Source of the DNA: Rhinolophus ferrumequinum
Lineage: Eukaryota; Chordata; Mammalia; Chiroptera; Rhinolophidae
Length of the DNA stretch: 64,000 bases
Direction: 5' to 3'
Assembly: GCF_004115265.2 (NCBI RefSeq)
Contig: NC_046292.1
Coordinates: 16,453,501-16,517,500 of the forward strand
The position numbers were made by a program, and so were the translations under genes. This document shows, piece after piece, positions 1 through 18,309 of this stretch; the first letter of the stretch is position 1, and every line of letters begins with the position of its first letter. Under the pieces are notes generated by a model that saw only the letters and a list, made by a program, of their open reading frames with translations, did not search any database and was not told the DNA's origin.

Positions 1-379
1 GGCTGGGGTGGAGGGTTTGGTATATTGGTAAGAACCCAGATGGAGAGAACTGGCTGCAACCCAGGCCCGGCCCTATACAAGACGTGTAAGACCTTTGGCC
101 TCTCGTAGTGTCTGTTTCCGCACCTGTAACAATGCTTCCACACAAAAATGGTGGTGGGCATTGTCAACTGAACATGTAAAGCACCTAGCAGAGGGCTTAG
201 CACCAGGAGGAATCCAACACGTGGCAGCTCGTATGAATGACACATACTTTGGGGAGGATGGTACTTTCCTATTCCCATCGGCCTCCCTTCATGTGGCCTC
301 TTCCTTCAAAACCACGCCATAGACTCACCATCTCCTGAAAGGCCTAACTCTCTCCTCCAACTGCTTCCCCTTGCACTTG

Positions 380-397
380 TATGTATGTGTGCGTGTG

Positions 398-437
<40 letters not shown>
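380..437. repeat. (TG)n microsatellite
   Basis: Alternating TG run with a few TA/CG interruptions; low complexity. The long 'VCVCVC' peptide it encodes is an artefact. Confidence 0.9.
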
Positions 438-439
<2 letters not shown>

Positions 440-584
440 GATTTGTGTTTTCTCTCCCCCAGCAAGGAGCTCTCCCAATTTGCCTAGCTCAGCATGCTGT
501 CCTTGCTACCAGCCTCTGGGTCCACATTTCTCACTGTGTATTCTAAGGCATTGGAACACCATGGGGGAGAGAAAACACATTCTT

Positions 585-700
585 GGGCCCCACTACAGAC
601 CTATTTAATCTGAATCTCTGGGGGTGAGAGGAGGGTCCACCCCATGAATCGATATTTTAACAAGCACCCCAGGCACTTCTGAAGATGAGGCCCACTGGGG
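585..700 (+). mobile_element. MER5A-like hAT remnant
   Basis: Contains the phrase AATCTGAATCTCTGGGGGTG followed by ATATTTTAACAAGCACCCCAG, typical of the 3' half of MER5A (non-autonomous hAT-Charlie). Old, diverged fragment; no terminal repeats preserved. Confidence 0.6.
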
Positions 701-791
701 AGATAGCTCCGAGGATGGGTTTGGAATCCTACTCTGGCTTTGGGGTTTTGGGGCTTAGGGGATCATGGGTCATCCAGGGCTCACAGTCTCA

Positions 792-7703
<6,912 letters not shown>

Positions 7704-8079
7704 TTACTCCATGGGGTATCTGCCCATCCTTTCCCCATTTGGTCCAGCATCTGGGAGGTTTGCAGGGTTGGCCGCTCTCTCCAGTGGGCAGACAGGGGAA
7801 CGGAGGCCTGAGAGCGCAAGGGCCCAGTCCAAGGTGAGAGAGGCAGGCTTCATGCTCTGAGCCTGGCTTATTTACCACCCCAGGTGCTCCCCAGCTGAGT
7901 GAGCAGAGCCCCACATTGGGGAGCAGCACGTGGCTTCCAACTGCAACCCTGCCCTTGCCTTGCTGTGTGACTTGGGGCAAGGCCTTGCCATCTCTGGGCC
8001 TCAGCTTCCTAGACGATTAATCACCGTGATGTACAAAGAAGCTGTTCTATAACTCAAGATGAGCAGTTGTCCTCACTCT

Positions 8080-8230
8080 TCCTGCATATGTAACACTCAG
8101 TCTGACCTCTGAGCTTTTGCCTGTACTGGTTTCCTCACCTGGAGAACCTTTTCCTCCTCCTAGTTCACTTAACTCTATTCATGCTTCAAAGCCCAACCTG
8201 AGAATGCTTAAGTGAGCATGAAGGTTGAAC
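8080..8230 (+). repeat. L2 LINE fragment
   Basis: CTGACCTCTGAGCTTTTGCC through TCATGCTTCAAAGCCCAACC is the standard L2 3' region. Confidence 0.6.
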
Positions 8231-8234
8231 GTGG

Positions 8235-8420
8235 AGATTTTGGGTCCAACCCCCTGGGTGCGATCCCAGTTTATCATTCTGCTTCACAAGTGTATGACCT
8301 TGGGCAAGACTCTATGGTTTCCTCATCTATAAAATGCGTTTATGGACCTCCCAGGGTGGATGTAAAGGATTGATGAGTACCTGGCACATAGTAGGTACTA
8401 TATAAGCGATACACATTGAC
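8235..8420 (+). repeat. MIR SINE
   Basis: GTGTATGACCTTGGGCAAGA, CCTCATCTATAAAATGCGTT and CCTGGCACATAGTAGGTACT are MIR core and tail words. Confidence 0.75.
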
Positions 8421-8604
8421 ATTATTTTTCTAAGTGCTGCTGAAAAACTACAGGCCACCTAGAGTTTGCCCTCCTCTAATCTCTTTTGTACTTTATATCC
8501 AGACTTCACAATTTAGGTCTGATTCAGAAAATGCCTCCTCTTACCATTTAATTATTTTATATCTGTGCAACTTAACTCTTCAATAAGATTGTATGTCAAT
8601 TAAA

Positions 8605-8820
8605 AGTGACTACAGTGAGTGCTTACTGTGTGCCAGGCCTCGTGTCTAGGAGTTTTCAAATGCATTGTCTGCAGTCCCTGCAACAACCCAGACGACACAG
8701 CACCAGTATCCCCTTTTACTCATGAGGAGGGGAAGTGGTTGCTGAAGGTCGCACAGCTGGCTGATGGTGGGACCATGAGTGGCACTCATGTCTGCCCAAC
8801 TCTGAGCTCTCTTGACCTCT
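8605..8820 (-). repeat. MIR SINE
   Basis: Plus strand reads CTTACTGTGTGCCAGGCCTC and GAAGGTCGCACAGCTGGCTG, the complement of MIR. Confidence 0.7.
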
Positions 8821-9373
8821 ATGTCACACATCTACGTGGGGCCAGGCCTTGGCTGAGGCTGGGAAGAGAGGACCACATGGCCTTTCTTCTTATAAGCAGA
8901 GAGAGGTCCTCCCTTGTATTCCTGAGGCTCAGGTCTGGGCCCAAGGTAGTGCCCAGTAGGGTTGGATCAAATTGGTCCGGAGGAGCCTCAAGGATCAGGG
9001 AGAGAATCCATAGATATAGAGCGACAGGAGAGGAGAGAGGGAGGCCCACGTGCTAGCTGCCTTGGGCACTTGTACGAGCAGGTCTTCTTCCAGACGTGGG
9101 CTTCAGCGTCACCACCAGGTTTCTGAGGGTCTGTTTGCTGCTGAAGCTCTGGTATGCTTGGGGGAGTCCCTGGAATGGCTTTGACATCTCCTCTAAGTGG
9201 GAATTCCAGGGGTCAGGCCTCTTACCTGGGAGGGTCCTTGCTGGGCTTGGACCTGATGTAGACCCTGGGCATGAAGAAGGAAGCAGGAAAAAGTAGCACC
9301 TCAGCCCTGTCTTGTCTGCTTCCACAAAGCCCAGGCTGTTGTGGCCCCTGACTATCCTGGGGTGGGCCCACTG

Positions 9374-9375
<2 letters not shown>

Positions 9376-9419
<44 letters not shown>
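9376..9419. repeat. (TG)n microsatellite
   Basis: About 22 uninterrupted TG units in the probable MYOM3 intron 1; likely polymorphic. Confidence 0.95.
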
Positions 9420-9420
<1 letters not shown>

Positions 9421-10906
9421 GTGTTCTGACCTGAATGTGAACAGGGCACCTGGGTGACCATATCTCTAAGATCATGACATTGCAGGTGGGCCCGCTGGCC
9501 TCATCAGAGATCTTTGGCCTGGAGGGCCTGTTGTGGGGTGTCGGGGACTCAGGTTGCCAAATGTCAGTCCTGGTGGGCATTTATTTACTCCTTCCAGTTC
9601 CTAAAAGTTTGCTACTTTTGGACGTCCACAAAGGACACCTAAGAGAGACTGGATTACTGTGGATTGTTAACCGGGACCGAGTGCTGCCCCAGAAGTTTCC
9701 TTGGCCTCATGCGATGACCTCAGCTGAACATAACAAGACAGTCACCCCTTGGTTCCTATCTGGCCCCTCCTGAGGAAGAGGCACCCAGAGAACGGCCCAG
9801 CTCATTCTGCTCCTTCCACCTCACAGCCCAAGAGGAGAGCTGCTGGGTACCACCTTAGGCGGGGGAGGCCCCCCAGCTTTCCTGGGACTTGTGGCCCTGG
9901 CCCCAGCCGTTGAGGGTTAACGTTCCCTGGCGTCAGCGCTGGCTTCCTTCCCTGGATGATCTGTTCCTGATTAGCACAGCGGGTGGGCTTGGCACCCATC
10001 CCTGACCTCCTGGGCCTCGCAACCAGACCCCTACTTTAGCCGATGAGCCATCAATTCTTTTTAAAGCACTGACTGAGGCTTGGGATTAAGCAGCAGGAGC
10101 GCAGCCTCCCCTGCCCTCTTCCCATATGCGGCGTGTGCCTGCTGGGGAGGGGTCAGTGCAGTGAGGGCCAGGTGTGCAACTGCCCCCCTTCTCCCCTCCT
10201 GGGGGTGTAAAGCCTTGGGCTAGAGGTCCTGCTAGCCACTTTCCTCCCAAGCCTCAACCTGCTTTCACACCGGCCCTCTGACAAGCACCCTTGAGTGAGA
10301 AGGGGCAAGGAAGCCTCTCCCCTTCCTCAGGAGGGAAAGAGAAGTGCTCAGAGGCTGCATGATTTGCAGAGCCCCGATGGCAGAAAGCTGGAGCCGTGGG
10401 CAGGAGCAGAGACAGGCTGCGGAGTCTGCCTGCAGGCTGGGACCTGCTCTTAGCCAGTGGCTCCACCAGCTTCGAAGAGACCGAATTCTGACCCTGCCAT
10501 TGAAGAACTGAGACAATTCTTCCCCTGTCTGGGCCTCGGTTTCCCACCAGTGAACCCAGACTGGATGAGTTCCCTCCTGGCCCTGTGGTTCCGGCTCTGA
10601 GGGCTCGCTCTCTTTCCCTGCCTGCTGGGTCCACTAAGCGGGGCTCTGCCAGCACTGCTTAGATTTGCTGGACTGGCCAGCTCACCCTGTCCTTGCCGAT
10701 TCTGGCTCCACTGCAGGAAAGCCTTCACTTCCCAGGGCACCCTTGGGTGTCTTTTTTTTTTTGGAGATTTCATATCGCAGAGGGCTCAGCTCAAAAGACC
10801 CAGGGCCACACAGAAGAGTGGGATGGGGCAGGGATTTCTAGGGTCTCCTCCCATGTTCACTTGGGTGCTGCCTAAGCATACATCTACCTTTCCTTTTAAA
10901 ATCTCC

Positions 10907-10909
<3 letters not shown>

Positions 10910-10944
<35 letters not shown>
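10910..10944. repeat. (CA)n microsatellite
   Basis: About 17 uninterrupted CA units, 0.2 kb on the gene side of the candidate MYOM3 promoter. Confidence 0.95.
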
Positions 10945-10945
<1 letters not shown>

Positions 10946-11119
10946 ACTTCCCAATGGGAAGTGAGGGTCTCACTTTCTGGAGGTTTTCCTCGCCACCCTG
11001 ATCCCTGGAATTGACTCACAGAAGAAGGAGCTGTGCCCACTTAAGCGTCTCTGGGGTGAAGATTCCAGAGGAAAAGGTGATCCTCGGTGTCTTCTTGCCC
11101 TGGGCTCAGCGGCAACGGG

Positions 11120-11170
11120 GAGAAGAATGCGATCCTGGAGACTGCACGGGCCTTAAATATAGCAGCGCTG
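11120..11170 (-). promoter_or_regulatory. MYOM3: candidate MYOM3 promoter with combined TATA/MEF2 element
   Basis: On the minus strand, positions 11162-11153 read CTATATTTAA, an exact match to the MEF2 consensus YTAWWWWTAR and a usable TATA box. A start site would lie about 25-35 bases downstream, near 11125. CAGCTG E-boxes lie upstream (about 11367 and 11413). The position suits MYOM3: 3.5 kb 5' of its start-codon exon and upstream of no other minus-strand gene before the RPL23A retrocopy. MEF2 control of sarcomeric genes is well known; that this is the start site is inference, because the non-coding first exon cannot be verified from sequence alone. Confidence 0.42.
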
Positions 11171-12129
11171 AGACAGTGTGATGACAATGGATGAGGACTA
11201 CGGGGGTGGGGGGGGCAGAGGGAGGGGTCGTTCCCTCTGTCCAGCATCGCTCAGGCGGCAGCAACAGGTGGAGCTTCCCTACCCCCACCCTGGCTTTCCT
11301 CGGACTGCTCCTCCCCCCACCCGGGTCCCTTCGGCCCAACTCTATGAAAGTGGAAAAAAGGTAACAGCTGAGTCTTGGTTGTAAATGCAAAGCAGATAAG
11401 GGTGGTTTCCCCAGCTGCTGGGGGTTCTGATCTGAATTCTCCCCCCACTGACTGGTGCCTAGGACAAGATGCCCAGTTTCTCTCATCTGATTCCCCTTCT
11501 GAAAAATGGAGACAGTGAGACTGGGCACCCAGACTTCAGGAAGACAGTGGAAAGCATGTGACCTAAAAATGAATCTTTAGTGCTCATAAGTTATCACTGG
11601 CTGAAATGGAAGTATGTGGCTTCTCTATCACCCCCACAGCTCGTGAGCCAGCCTCTGCCTGGCCATGGTCATGGATAAATGAGAGCGTAGCACAGGCAGG
11701 AGGGGAATGGGGGAAGCCATCGCTTCTTCACTATTCAAATTTCTCAGGCTTTGCTATACCCCCCTCCCCTATCTCAATTCTTTCCCTTTCTCATTGTTTC
11801 CACCTGCCCTTTGCCAGGCCTGGTGGGTACTAAGGATGCAGACGTAAAGAAGGTAAGACCCATGATGTGAAGGAATCTAGACAGGGTGAGGGGAGAGGCA
11901 GTTACAACAGGGGGTGATCAGGAAGGTACAGCTGAGCCAGGCCTCAGGGGATGAGAAGGTTTGGGGAAGGCTGTGCCAGCTCCTGTCCAGAGAGCACAGC
12001 TTCCCCCCTGGCATCCTCCTGGGGCCTCTGGGGGCCAGCAACACTCTGTCTGTCACTCTTCCTAGTGCCTCGGGACTACTCACTGTAGAGAGGGAGCACA
12101 TAAGTGAGCTCTTGAGCCAAATTCTGTTT
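11171..12129. other. intergenic, MYOM3 upstream
   Basis: Unique-looking sequence between the candidate MYOM3 promoter and the RPL23A retrocopy. Holds E-boxes (CAGCTG) near 11367 and 11413 and a MEF2-like CTAAAAATGA near 11562. No gene recognised. Confidence 0.4.
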
Positions 12130-12141
12130 CCTGCCGTCTTT

Positions 12142-12689
12142 TTTTTTTTTTTTTACATTGAAAAAATTTTGTATTTAGAATTAGCCAGCTGGACTCAGTT
12201 TAGAGGATCCCACAGTGGTTGGCAACATCCAAAGCATCATAGTCAGGAACCAGTGGAACCTATGCCTTCTTCTGCCCATCAGGACCGATCAGGGTGCTGA
12301 CCGTGGCCACGTCAATGTCACAGAGCTTCTTCACAGCCTGTGTGATCTGGTGCTTGTTGACCCTGACGTCCACAACGAACACACGTGCATTGTTGGCGTC
12401 TATCTTCCTCACGGCTGACTGTAGTTAGGGGGAATTTCGTGATGGCGTAGAGGTCAAGCTTGTTCCTGCTGGGGGCGCTCTTCCCAGGATGTTTAGGCTG
12501 CCTTCGGAGCCGCAGTGTCTTGGGCCTTCCGAAGGTGGATGACGCGCGGATCTTCTTTTCTTCTGTGGCTGTGGATGCCTTTCAGGACTGCTTTCTTTGC
12601 CGCCAAAGCCTTTGCTTTGGCTTCGGCTTTGGGAGCGCAGGGGCTTGCTTCCTTCTTCGCTTTCAGCGCCATCTTCGGGAAAAGGGTCT
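12142..12689 (-). pseudogene. RPL23A: RPL23A processed pseudogene
   Basis: Intronless retrocopy of ribosomal protein L23a mRNA. The minus strand starts at ATG 12672-12670 with [19 protein letters not shown], then [11 protein letters not shown], matching the known N-terminus. It then leaves frame: the first frame closes about 59 codons in, at 12493, instead of continuing to 156. The rest of L23a can still be read at nucleotide level, down to the C-terminal DYDALDVAN region and a stop at 12202-12200. Hallmarks of L1-mediated retroposition are all present: no introns, the 3' UTR with a poly-A tail (poly-T at about 12139-12154), and a 12-bp target-site duplication CCTGCCGTCTTT at 12130-12141 and 12690-12701. 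Not expected to make L23a. Confidence 0.95.
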
Positions 12690-12969
12690 CCTGCCGTCTT
12701 TGAAAGCCCCTTTCCAAGCATCCCCCCTTCCTCCCTGGCTGCAGTGTTAAGAAGAGCATCTTTGGGGGAGAACACTTGGCGGCTCTCGCCCATATTGTAC
12801 TGAGCCAACCCAGGGGCTTTCCAAGACCCACATTCATATATGCGTTGTGAGGGGTGAGTGTGTATATACAGCAAAGAGGGACGTGAGCTTCCAATCCAGC
12901 AGGAGACAGACATTTAAACTGGTCCTGTCACACACCCTCCCCCCCGCCCGCCAAAACACACATAAGGCA

Positions 12970-13150
12970 GCCTGGTGGAGGTGCCACCACTTACTAGCTG
13001 TATGACCTTGGGTAAGTCACTTAACCATTCTTGTTATCTGTACAGTGAGGCCACTGATGCTTGCCTTACAGCCTGATTGGAAAGATTCAACTAGGAAATG
13101 CACAGCCTGTAGCACAGTGCTTGGCACCCAATAGACGTTTGCGAAACGAA
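12970..13150 (+). repeat. MIR SINE
   Basis: ACTAGCTGTATGACCTTGGG is the MIR core, followed by GCACAGTGCTTGGCACCCAA in the tail. Confidence 0.75.
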
Positions 13151-13319
13151 AGCGCCTCACCAATAACTGCATGCCCTTCTGGGTGAGGGATTCCCATGTA
13201 CCCCTTTGCTGACCAAACCCTAACGATACCCTCACTCCTTACTGGGATGACCCCCTCAGGGATATCCTGACGTGTCTTATTGTGAACACAGCCAATCTTC
13301 AGATCATAAGGCTGAGCAG

Positions 13320-13540
13320 AGAGGTTAGACTTGGAGTTATATTGGTTTAAATCCCAACCTCTGGTACCTGTACTCATTAGTGTGGGGAACTTCGCCTCCT
13401 TTCTGGGCCTCAGTTTCTTTATCAGTAAATTGGAGATAAGATCTAAGACAACAGGGAACTTGCTTGCCTGTCTTGTTCACTGTATCCCTAACTCCAAGAA
13501 CAGTGCCTTGCATACAACTGGGCCCTCGGTTTATACTTGT
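13320..13540 (+). repeat. MIR SINE
   Basis: TCTGGGCCTCAGTTTCTTTA and a diverged tail ending ACAGTGCCTTGCATACAACT. Confidence 0.6.
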
Positions 13541-14534
13541 TTATGAATGAACACATATTTATCTTGCAGAACAGTTATGAGGTTAAATATGCATAAAATG
13601 TCTGGTATAGGACCTGATTCATGGCTAATACTCCTCAAAATATTTCCTTCTTTCTCCCCTTTCCTTCTCTTCTCTTTTTAATTGCCTTCCCTGGACTTAG
13701 GAACATTGAGGACAGTCCTTTGAACCCCATTTCACCTACCAACTACCCTGAAGCTCCACGCCATTTATTCAGACAGCAACCAAACTGTCTTTGGCCGATG
13801 GCGTCACCTGGTGGCCAAGCGGAGAATTGTGTGGCCCAATCCTTTCTTCACACTACTTCCTTTCTCACCACTTTAGTCTCCCTTCCCTGCCTCTGTCATT
13901 TCGGCACTACAGTTAATTCCAGTTATTGTTCTTCTCACACCTACAGGTGAAAATGTATCTTCCTTATGCCCCTTCCTCTTTAAAGTGGGAAGGAAAAATG
14001 GACTCAAGCAGCCTAGGGACTAAACTGGGGGCTGGGGTCTCAGGACTGTGTCCTGCCAACATCAGCACCAGAAGGTGAGGCAGGCGGCTGTCTGTATCTC
14101 TCTGTCCATTCCTGCCTCAGTTTATTGTTTCTGTTTGTTGCACTTTCTGGAAGGTAGGGTGGGGATAGCAACAGGGGACAAGCCACGGTGTTGACATCTA
14201 GCCATAGCCTCTTTGTCCAGGCTGACACTCTGACCTGGGAGGGGCATAGAGGGATAGCCCCCCCTGGGACCCTGGAGGAGCTCCAGTCTCCTGGTCCCTA
14301 TTCTCCTTGTGGAAACGCAAGCAACCTGCTATGTTCCTGGGGCCCAGGGCTTGGGAGGCTGGTGGTCTCCAGGCATCGTAGGTTAAAGTACCATCCAAGC
14401 AACCTTGCAATTCCCCTACCTCCATCAAGGGGGCATAATGGGGGTGACTCTAGGGAGGTGATTTGAGGCAAAGGATAGAGAAACTGTTGGTATAAGGGCA
14501 CTGTTCCCTCAACTTGCCTGAGACGAATAAACTA

Positions 14535-14650
14535 AGGAGCTAATTAAAAATCCAGATTTCCCAGGAGCTGTGGATTAACAGGTCTGGGGAAGAGGGAGGA
14601 GGTTGGGGAAGTTGTATTTTCAGTAAGCTCCCGAGGGGATTCTCATGATG
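14535..14650 (+). mobile_element. MER5-like hAT remnant
   Basis: AAATCCAGATTTCCCAGGAG, GTATTTTCAGTAAGCTCCC and GGGGATTCTCATGATGAAGC are MER5-type words. Confidence 0.5.
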
Positions 14651-16321
14651 AAGCAAGTGAAGGAAACCAATCTGGACAAGTCACTGCCCTGAGCCACGTT
14701 TCCTCCTTTGCAAATATCAATCACACAACCTACCTGGAAGGTTACCCGGAGGATAAGTGATCACATATACAAATGACCGGACTACATGGTTGAGTTCTTC
14801 CTCCTCTCCTACGGCTGCTACTGTTGCTTTACTCCTGGGCTTGGCTCTGTTGGACTGTGGAGGCAGGTGACACCTTGGAGACTCACCTTTCTCTGGGCTG
14901 GATGGAACTGGACTGAGGAGATTCCCAGTAACGGGGTTAAGGCCTGGGTCACTCAATAGTGCCAAGGTCCTAGGCCAGCTCTCAGGGCCTGGGACACTCT
15001 GCCCTCTAGCTGGTTCCCACATAACTGCAGGTCTGGACTGCCTTCCTGGGAGACCAGAGACCTGAGAGGGATCCTGCCGCCTGTTGCCTGCCCCTCTGTG
15101 GGGACAGGGCCAGCCTGAAGAAGATCACAGGACGCAGAGGCATTCACCACTCTCCTCAGGCACGCAGACTCCACCTTCAAAGAATCGTGGAGTAGTTGGG
15201 ACATCTGTCACCCGGAGGAGCTTAGAGAGCTTTGTGGCCCTTTGAGTTGGAATAGATGTTTACGGCTTTTAATAAAAAAACTCTGGGTCGCCCTGTCCTA
15301 TTTACCTAGTGAGAGCAGTCTAGCTGTTAAGCTGTTTTTCATGACTAAACAAGGTGAAGACAGTCAACCTTTGGCCTAGTTCACCCCAAGTGACAGGAAG
15401 CAGACTTGTTTGCAGTGTGGCGAGAGGAGAAGCCTTCATTAGTGTCAGTTTAGTGACTGCTAAGAGGAGAATGGTCCTGGGGTGCTCAGGAAGGCGGCCC
15501 CCCTTTCTGTTATAGAGATATTGGGTCTAAACCAGCGACCCCGAAGAGGTGTTAAATATTAATCACGAACGGATATGAACACCACCACCTGGTGCTGTGT
15601 CGCAGGGAGAGGGAGGAAAAGGAGGATTCAGAGGAAGCAGGACAGCGTACACTAAAGGGTCACACCGAGGCAACTGACTTTGGTCCTGTTTCTCAGAAAC
15701 GTTCAGACAAGGTCTTTGGGACAGGAGGGTGATGGGGGAGCTTGCCCCTCGGGGACCCCAGTGGAGCCCTCCCCTCCTTATGTCTCATCCTCCAAGAATC
15801 CAAACTGGTGTGGAAAGTTCCTTCTCTTGATAAGGACAAAAAATTGAGCTCTGACAGTGTCATGGCCTCCATGGGGGTCCTCGAGCGAGTCCCTTCTCCT
15901 CTCTGGGCCTTGATTTCCTCATCATGGGGGTCACCTGAGATGCAAATGGTCCAAAGGATGTGCCAGCGCTCTGACAGCACAGAAGAAGGGCGCTTTCCTC
16001 AGGTGGGAGCAGACAGACCTGGGGGCTCTGTGCAAAGGAGGTCCTCTGAGGATAGCGCCGCCACCCCCAAAACAGCTTCCACTATAACCTTGGGGAAAAG
16101 GTTCCATTTGTCTCTGGACCTTGTTTCCAGAAGGCTCCACAATCCCTTCCTTTGCTCCCTCCACCAGATAGTCCAGCATCTCTGGGTTGGCCTGGAGCAA
16201 TCCTGAGGAAATCAGGATAATTTGAGCCCATGAGAAAATGCCCAGTCTGAAGCCAACCTGAATCAGGGTAGTGAGTTACTCTCTGTGCTGTCTGATTTAA
16301 AAAAAAAAAAAATCACAAGAA

Positions 16322-16560
16322 ACAGCTACCATTTATTGGGCTTTGCCCAGGTGCCAGGCACTATTAAGCACTTTACAGAAGTTATTTAATTTCATCCTCA
16401 CCACCACCCCATGAGGTAAATGTTATTATGCCCATTTACAGATGAGGAAACTGAGGTTTTGAGCAGTGATTTCTTTGCTTGAAGTCACATAGCTGGTAAA
16501 TGATGAGGCTGGAATGTGAACCCAGATGATGGGCTAAACCGAAGGCTGTTTCCAAAGTTG
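16322..16560 (-). repeat. MIR SINE, overlapping the IL22RA1 3' end
   Basis: Plus strand reads GCCAGGCACTATTAAGCACT and CATTTACAGATGAGGAAACT, a nearly full reverse-oriented MIR. Because IL22RA1 is also on the minus strand, the MIR lies sense to the transcript and would supply its poly-A signal (see 16332). Confidence 0.8.
16332..16337 (-). terminator. IL22RA1: candidate IL22RA1 poly-A signal
   Basis: AATAAA on the minus strand, 1.02 kb past the IL22RA1 stop. That distance agrees with the roughly 1-kb 3' UTR I remember for human IL22RA1. No other AATAAA was noticed between the stop and this point. Confidence 0.45.
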
Positions 16561-17355
16561 TGAAGTAAGTACAGTTCACTGTTGTGTCTCCTTCGGGGAC
16601 CATATGGCTGCATGTTCCTTTCAAAGTCTGCTCTCAGAGTGGGATCTGAAACTCCTGCTGACAGAAAGGATGTCTGTGCTCTCCCTCCCTGGAGGACCTG
16701 CATTTCACTTGGGATACAGCCTTTGGCAGAGGAATGAAGTTGAAATGGTGCAACTTCAGGCAGTAGCCCTGGCTGGGAATGAGCCCCAGGCCGCACCCCT
16801 CCCTGGAGTCTTGCCATCGTGCTACCTCTGGCCTTGGCAAGAGGGCAGGTTGTTCTGGTTCTGCCCAGCCTGCTATGAGGCGTTCATTTCCAGGATCCTT
16901 TTCTCTCCTGGGGAATCACAGAGGCGGCAGAGACCTCACTTGCTGTCAACTTAGATTATGAGACCAGCCAGGATAGGGGTGTGGAGAGAGGCAGGCCCCT
17001 GGAGAACTTTGCGTCCGGTGTGTGAGGAGCTGGGCCCTGGATTTCCGCGAAGTCTCCGTGTGTTAACTTGTCGCACTCTGACTGTTCCATCCTGCCCTGC
17101 AGAGCGCTCACGCACACACTCATTTGCACATGATGCACGCCCGTAACTCCCCCGGCTGGAGTCCTCATCGTGCCTTTTTGCTCTAACAGGAGCTCAGCCA
17201 TAGCAGGGCCTCAGCATCCGCCTTCCTCTGGTTCTCTCAAGGGCACCCACCTGAGTTCGGGCTGCGTGAGCAGTACGGTTGGGTTGGGAATGACAGCGAG
17301 GATGTGAGATTGGGGTGGAGACAGGGAAGAAGCCCCAGCTTGCCCTGGGTTCTGC

Positions 17356-18309
17356 TCAGGGCTCCCACTGCACCGTTAGGGCCAGGCCTCTGAAAAGAGA
17401 GTCCAGCTCTGCAGGCTGCTCCGGGTCTGAGGCTGGAAGGGCTGGGCTCTTAGCCTCAGTCTCAGACACTGGACTTTTGTCCTTGGGACACACGAGGGAC
17501 TCCAGCAGGCCCCAGGGACTTGAAACCTCGTCTGTGGGGGAACATGGGATAGAAGGAGTGTGCAAAGGGAGGGATACTGGGTGACCCTCGATCTGAACAG
17601 AGGAAAGGAGAGGCAGCTGGCGCTTCAGGTCCCCTGGTGTCTCTGGGTCCCCTCTGTGTGGCACGTTGGTGTCCGGTGCTCTGTTTGTGTCAGCCCCCAG
17701 ATGCTGGTGGAAGGATTTGGCTTCTTGGAGTTCCTCCAGAGCCAAGGAGGCCAACGCCTGCAGAGAAAGTTCATCTGCGATGCAGCTTCCAGCTGGTGCC
17801 TCTTTCTGGAGCTGACCTTTACGCCTGAGGTATTTGGGACTAGAGAATGTCCCAGGTGGAGAGTCTTTGCCAGAGCCTTCCACGCACATCCCATAGGAAG
17901 GAGGCCAGCTGTTCCGAGTGGCTTGAGGGTTGTAGGAAGGCGGCTGGACCTCAGAGATGGACTGTGGCGTGTAGAACGCAGCTTTAGCTTCAGGGGTGAC
18001 TTGAGGAGTGTAGGATGGGGGTCTGACCTCAGGGGAAGCCTGGGGAGCATAGGACAGTGGGGAGAGTGCCTGGTGAGATGGTACTCTGGGGTTATGGAGG
18101 ATGGAGATTTCTGGCTGCCCGAGGTAGGTAATCTCAGATAGGCTGTGCAGCGGTGGGGCTCCTGGGGGCTCCCTGGGCCCAGAGACCATGACTTTGGAGT
18201 ACTGGACAGGCTGGGCCAGGCTGCTGGGGCCATTGAGGTCAAAGATGGGTATGAGGTGGTGCTCCTGGATGAAGCGCAGAGGCTGGAAGGTCAGTACACG
18301 CTGGACATT
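17356..18309 (-). CDS. IL22RA1: IL22RA1 exon 7 (intracellular tail)
   Basis: 954 bases with stop TGA at 17358-17356. Starts NVQRVLTFQPLRFIQEHH (juxtamembrane, box-like) and holds all tail tyrosines, including the 13-residue repeat at about 17895-18051. Ends ALTVQWEP. Acceptor GCCGCACAG|AATG. Confidence 0.97.
   Translation of the reverse strand, partial: NVQRVLTFQPLRFIQEHHLIPIFDLNGPSSLAQPVQYSKVMVSGPREPPGAPPLHSLSEITYLGQPEISILHNPRVPSHQALSPLSYAPQASPEVRPPSYTPQVTPEAKAAFYTPQSISEVQPPSYNPQATRNSWPPSYGMCVEGSGKDSPPGTFSSPKYLRRKGQLQKEAPAGSCIADELSLQALASLALEELQEAKSFHQHLGADTNRAPDTNVPHRGDPETPGDLKRQLPLLSSVQIEGHPVSLPLHTPSIPCSPTDEVSSPWGLLESLVCPKDKSPVSETEAKSPALPASDPEQPAELDSLFRGLALTVQWEP

Larger units (their letters stand above)
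12702..16321. other. intergenic between RPL23A retrocopy and IL22RA1 3' end
   Basis: No gene recognised. Two MIR copies lie at 12970-13540 and a MER5 remnant at 14535-14650. The rest looks unique. An AATAAA on the plus strand near 15272 has no plus-strand gene to serve. Confidence 0.5.

Noticed and set aside
9053-9580. 175-codon minus-strand open frame containing a run of His-Thr
   Set aside because: Spans a TG microsatellite; the run is repeat-encoded.
17560-18141. 193-codon plus-strand open frame
   Set aside because: Antisense shadow of IL22RA1 exon 7.
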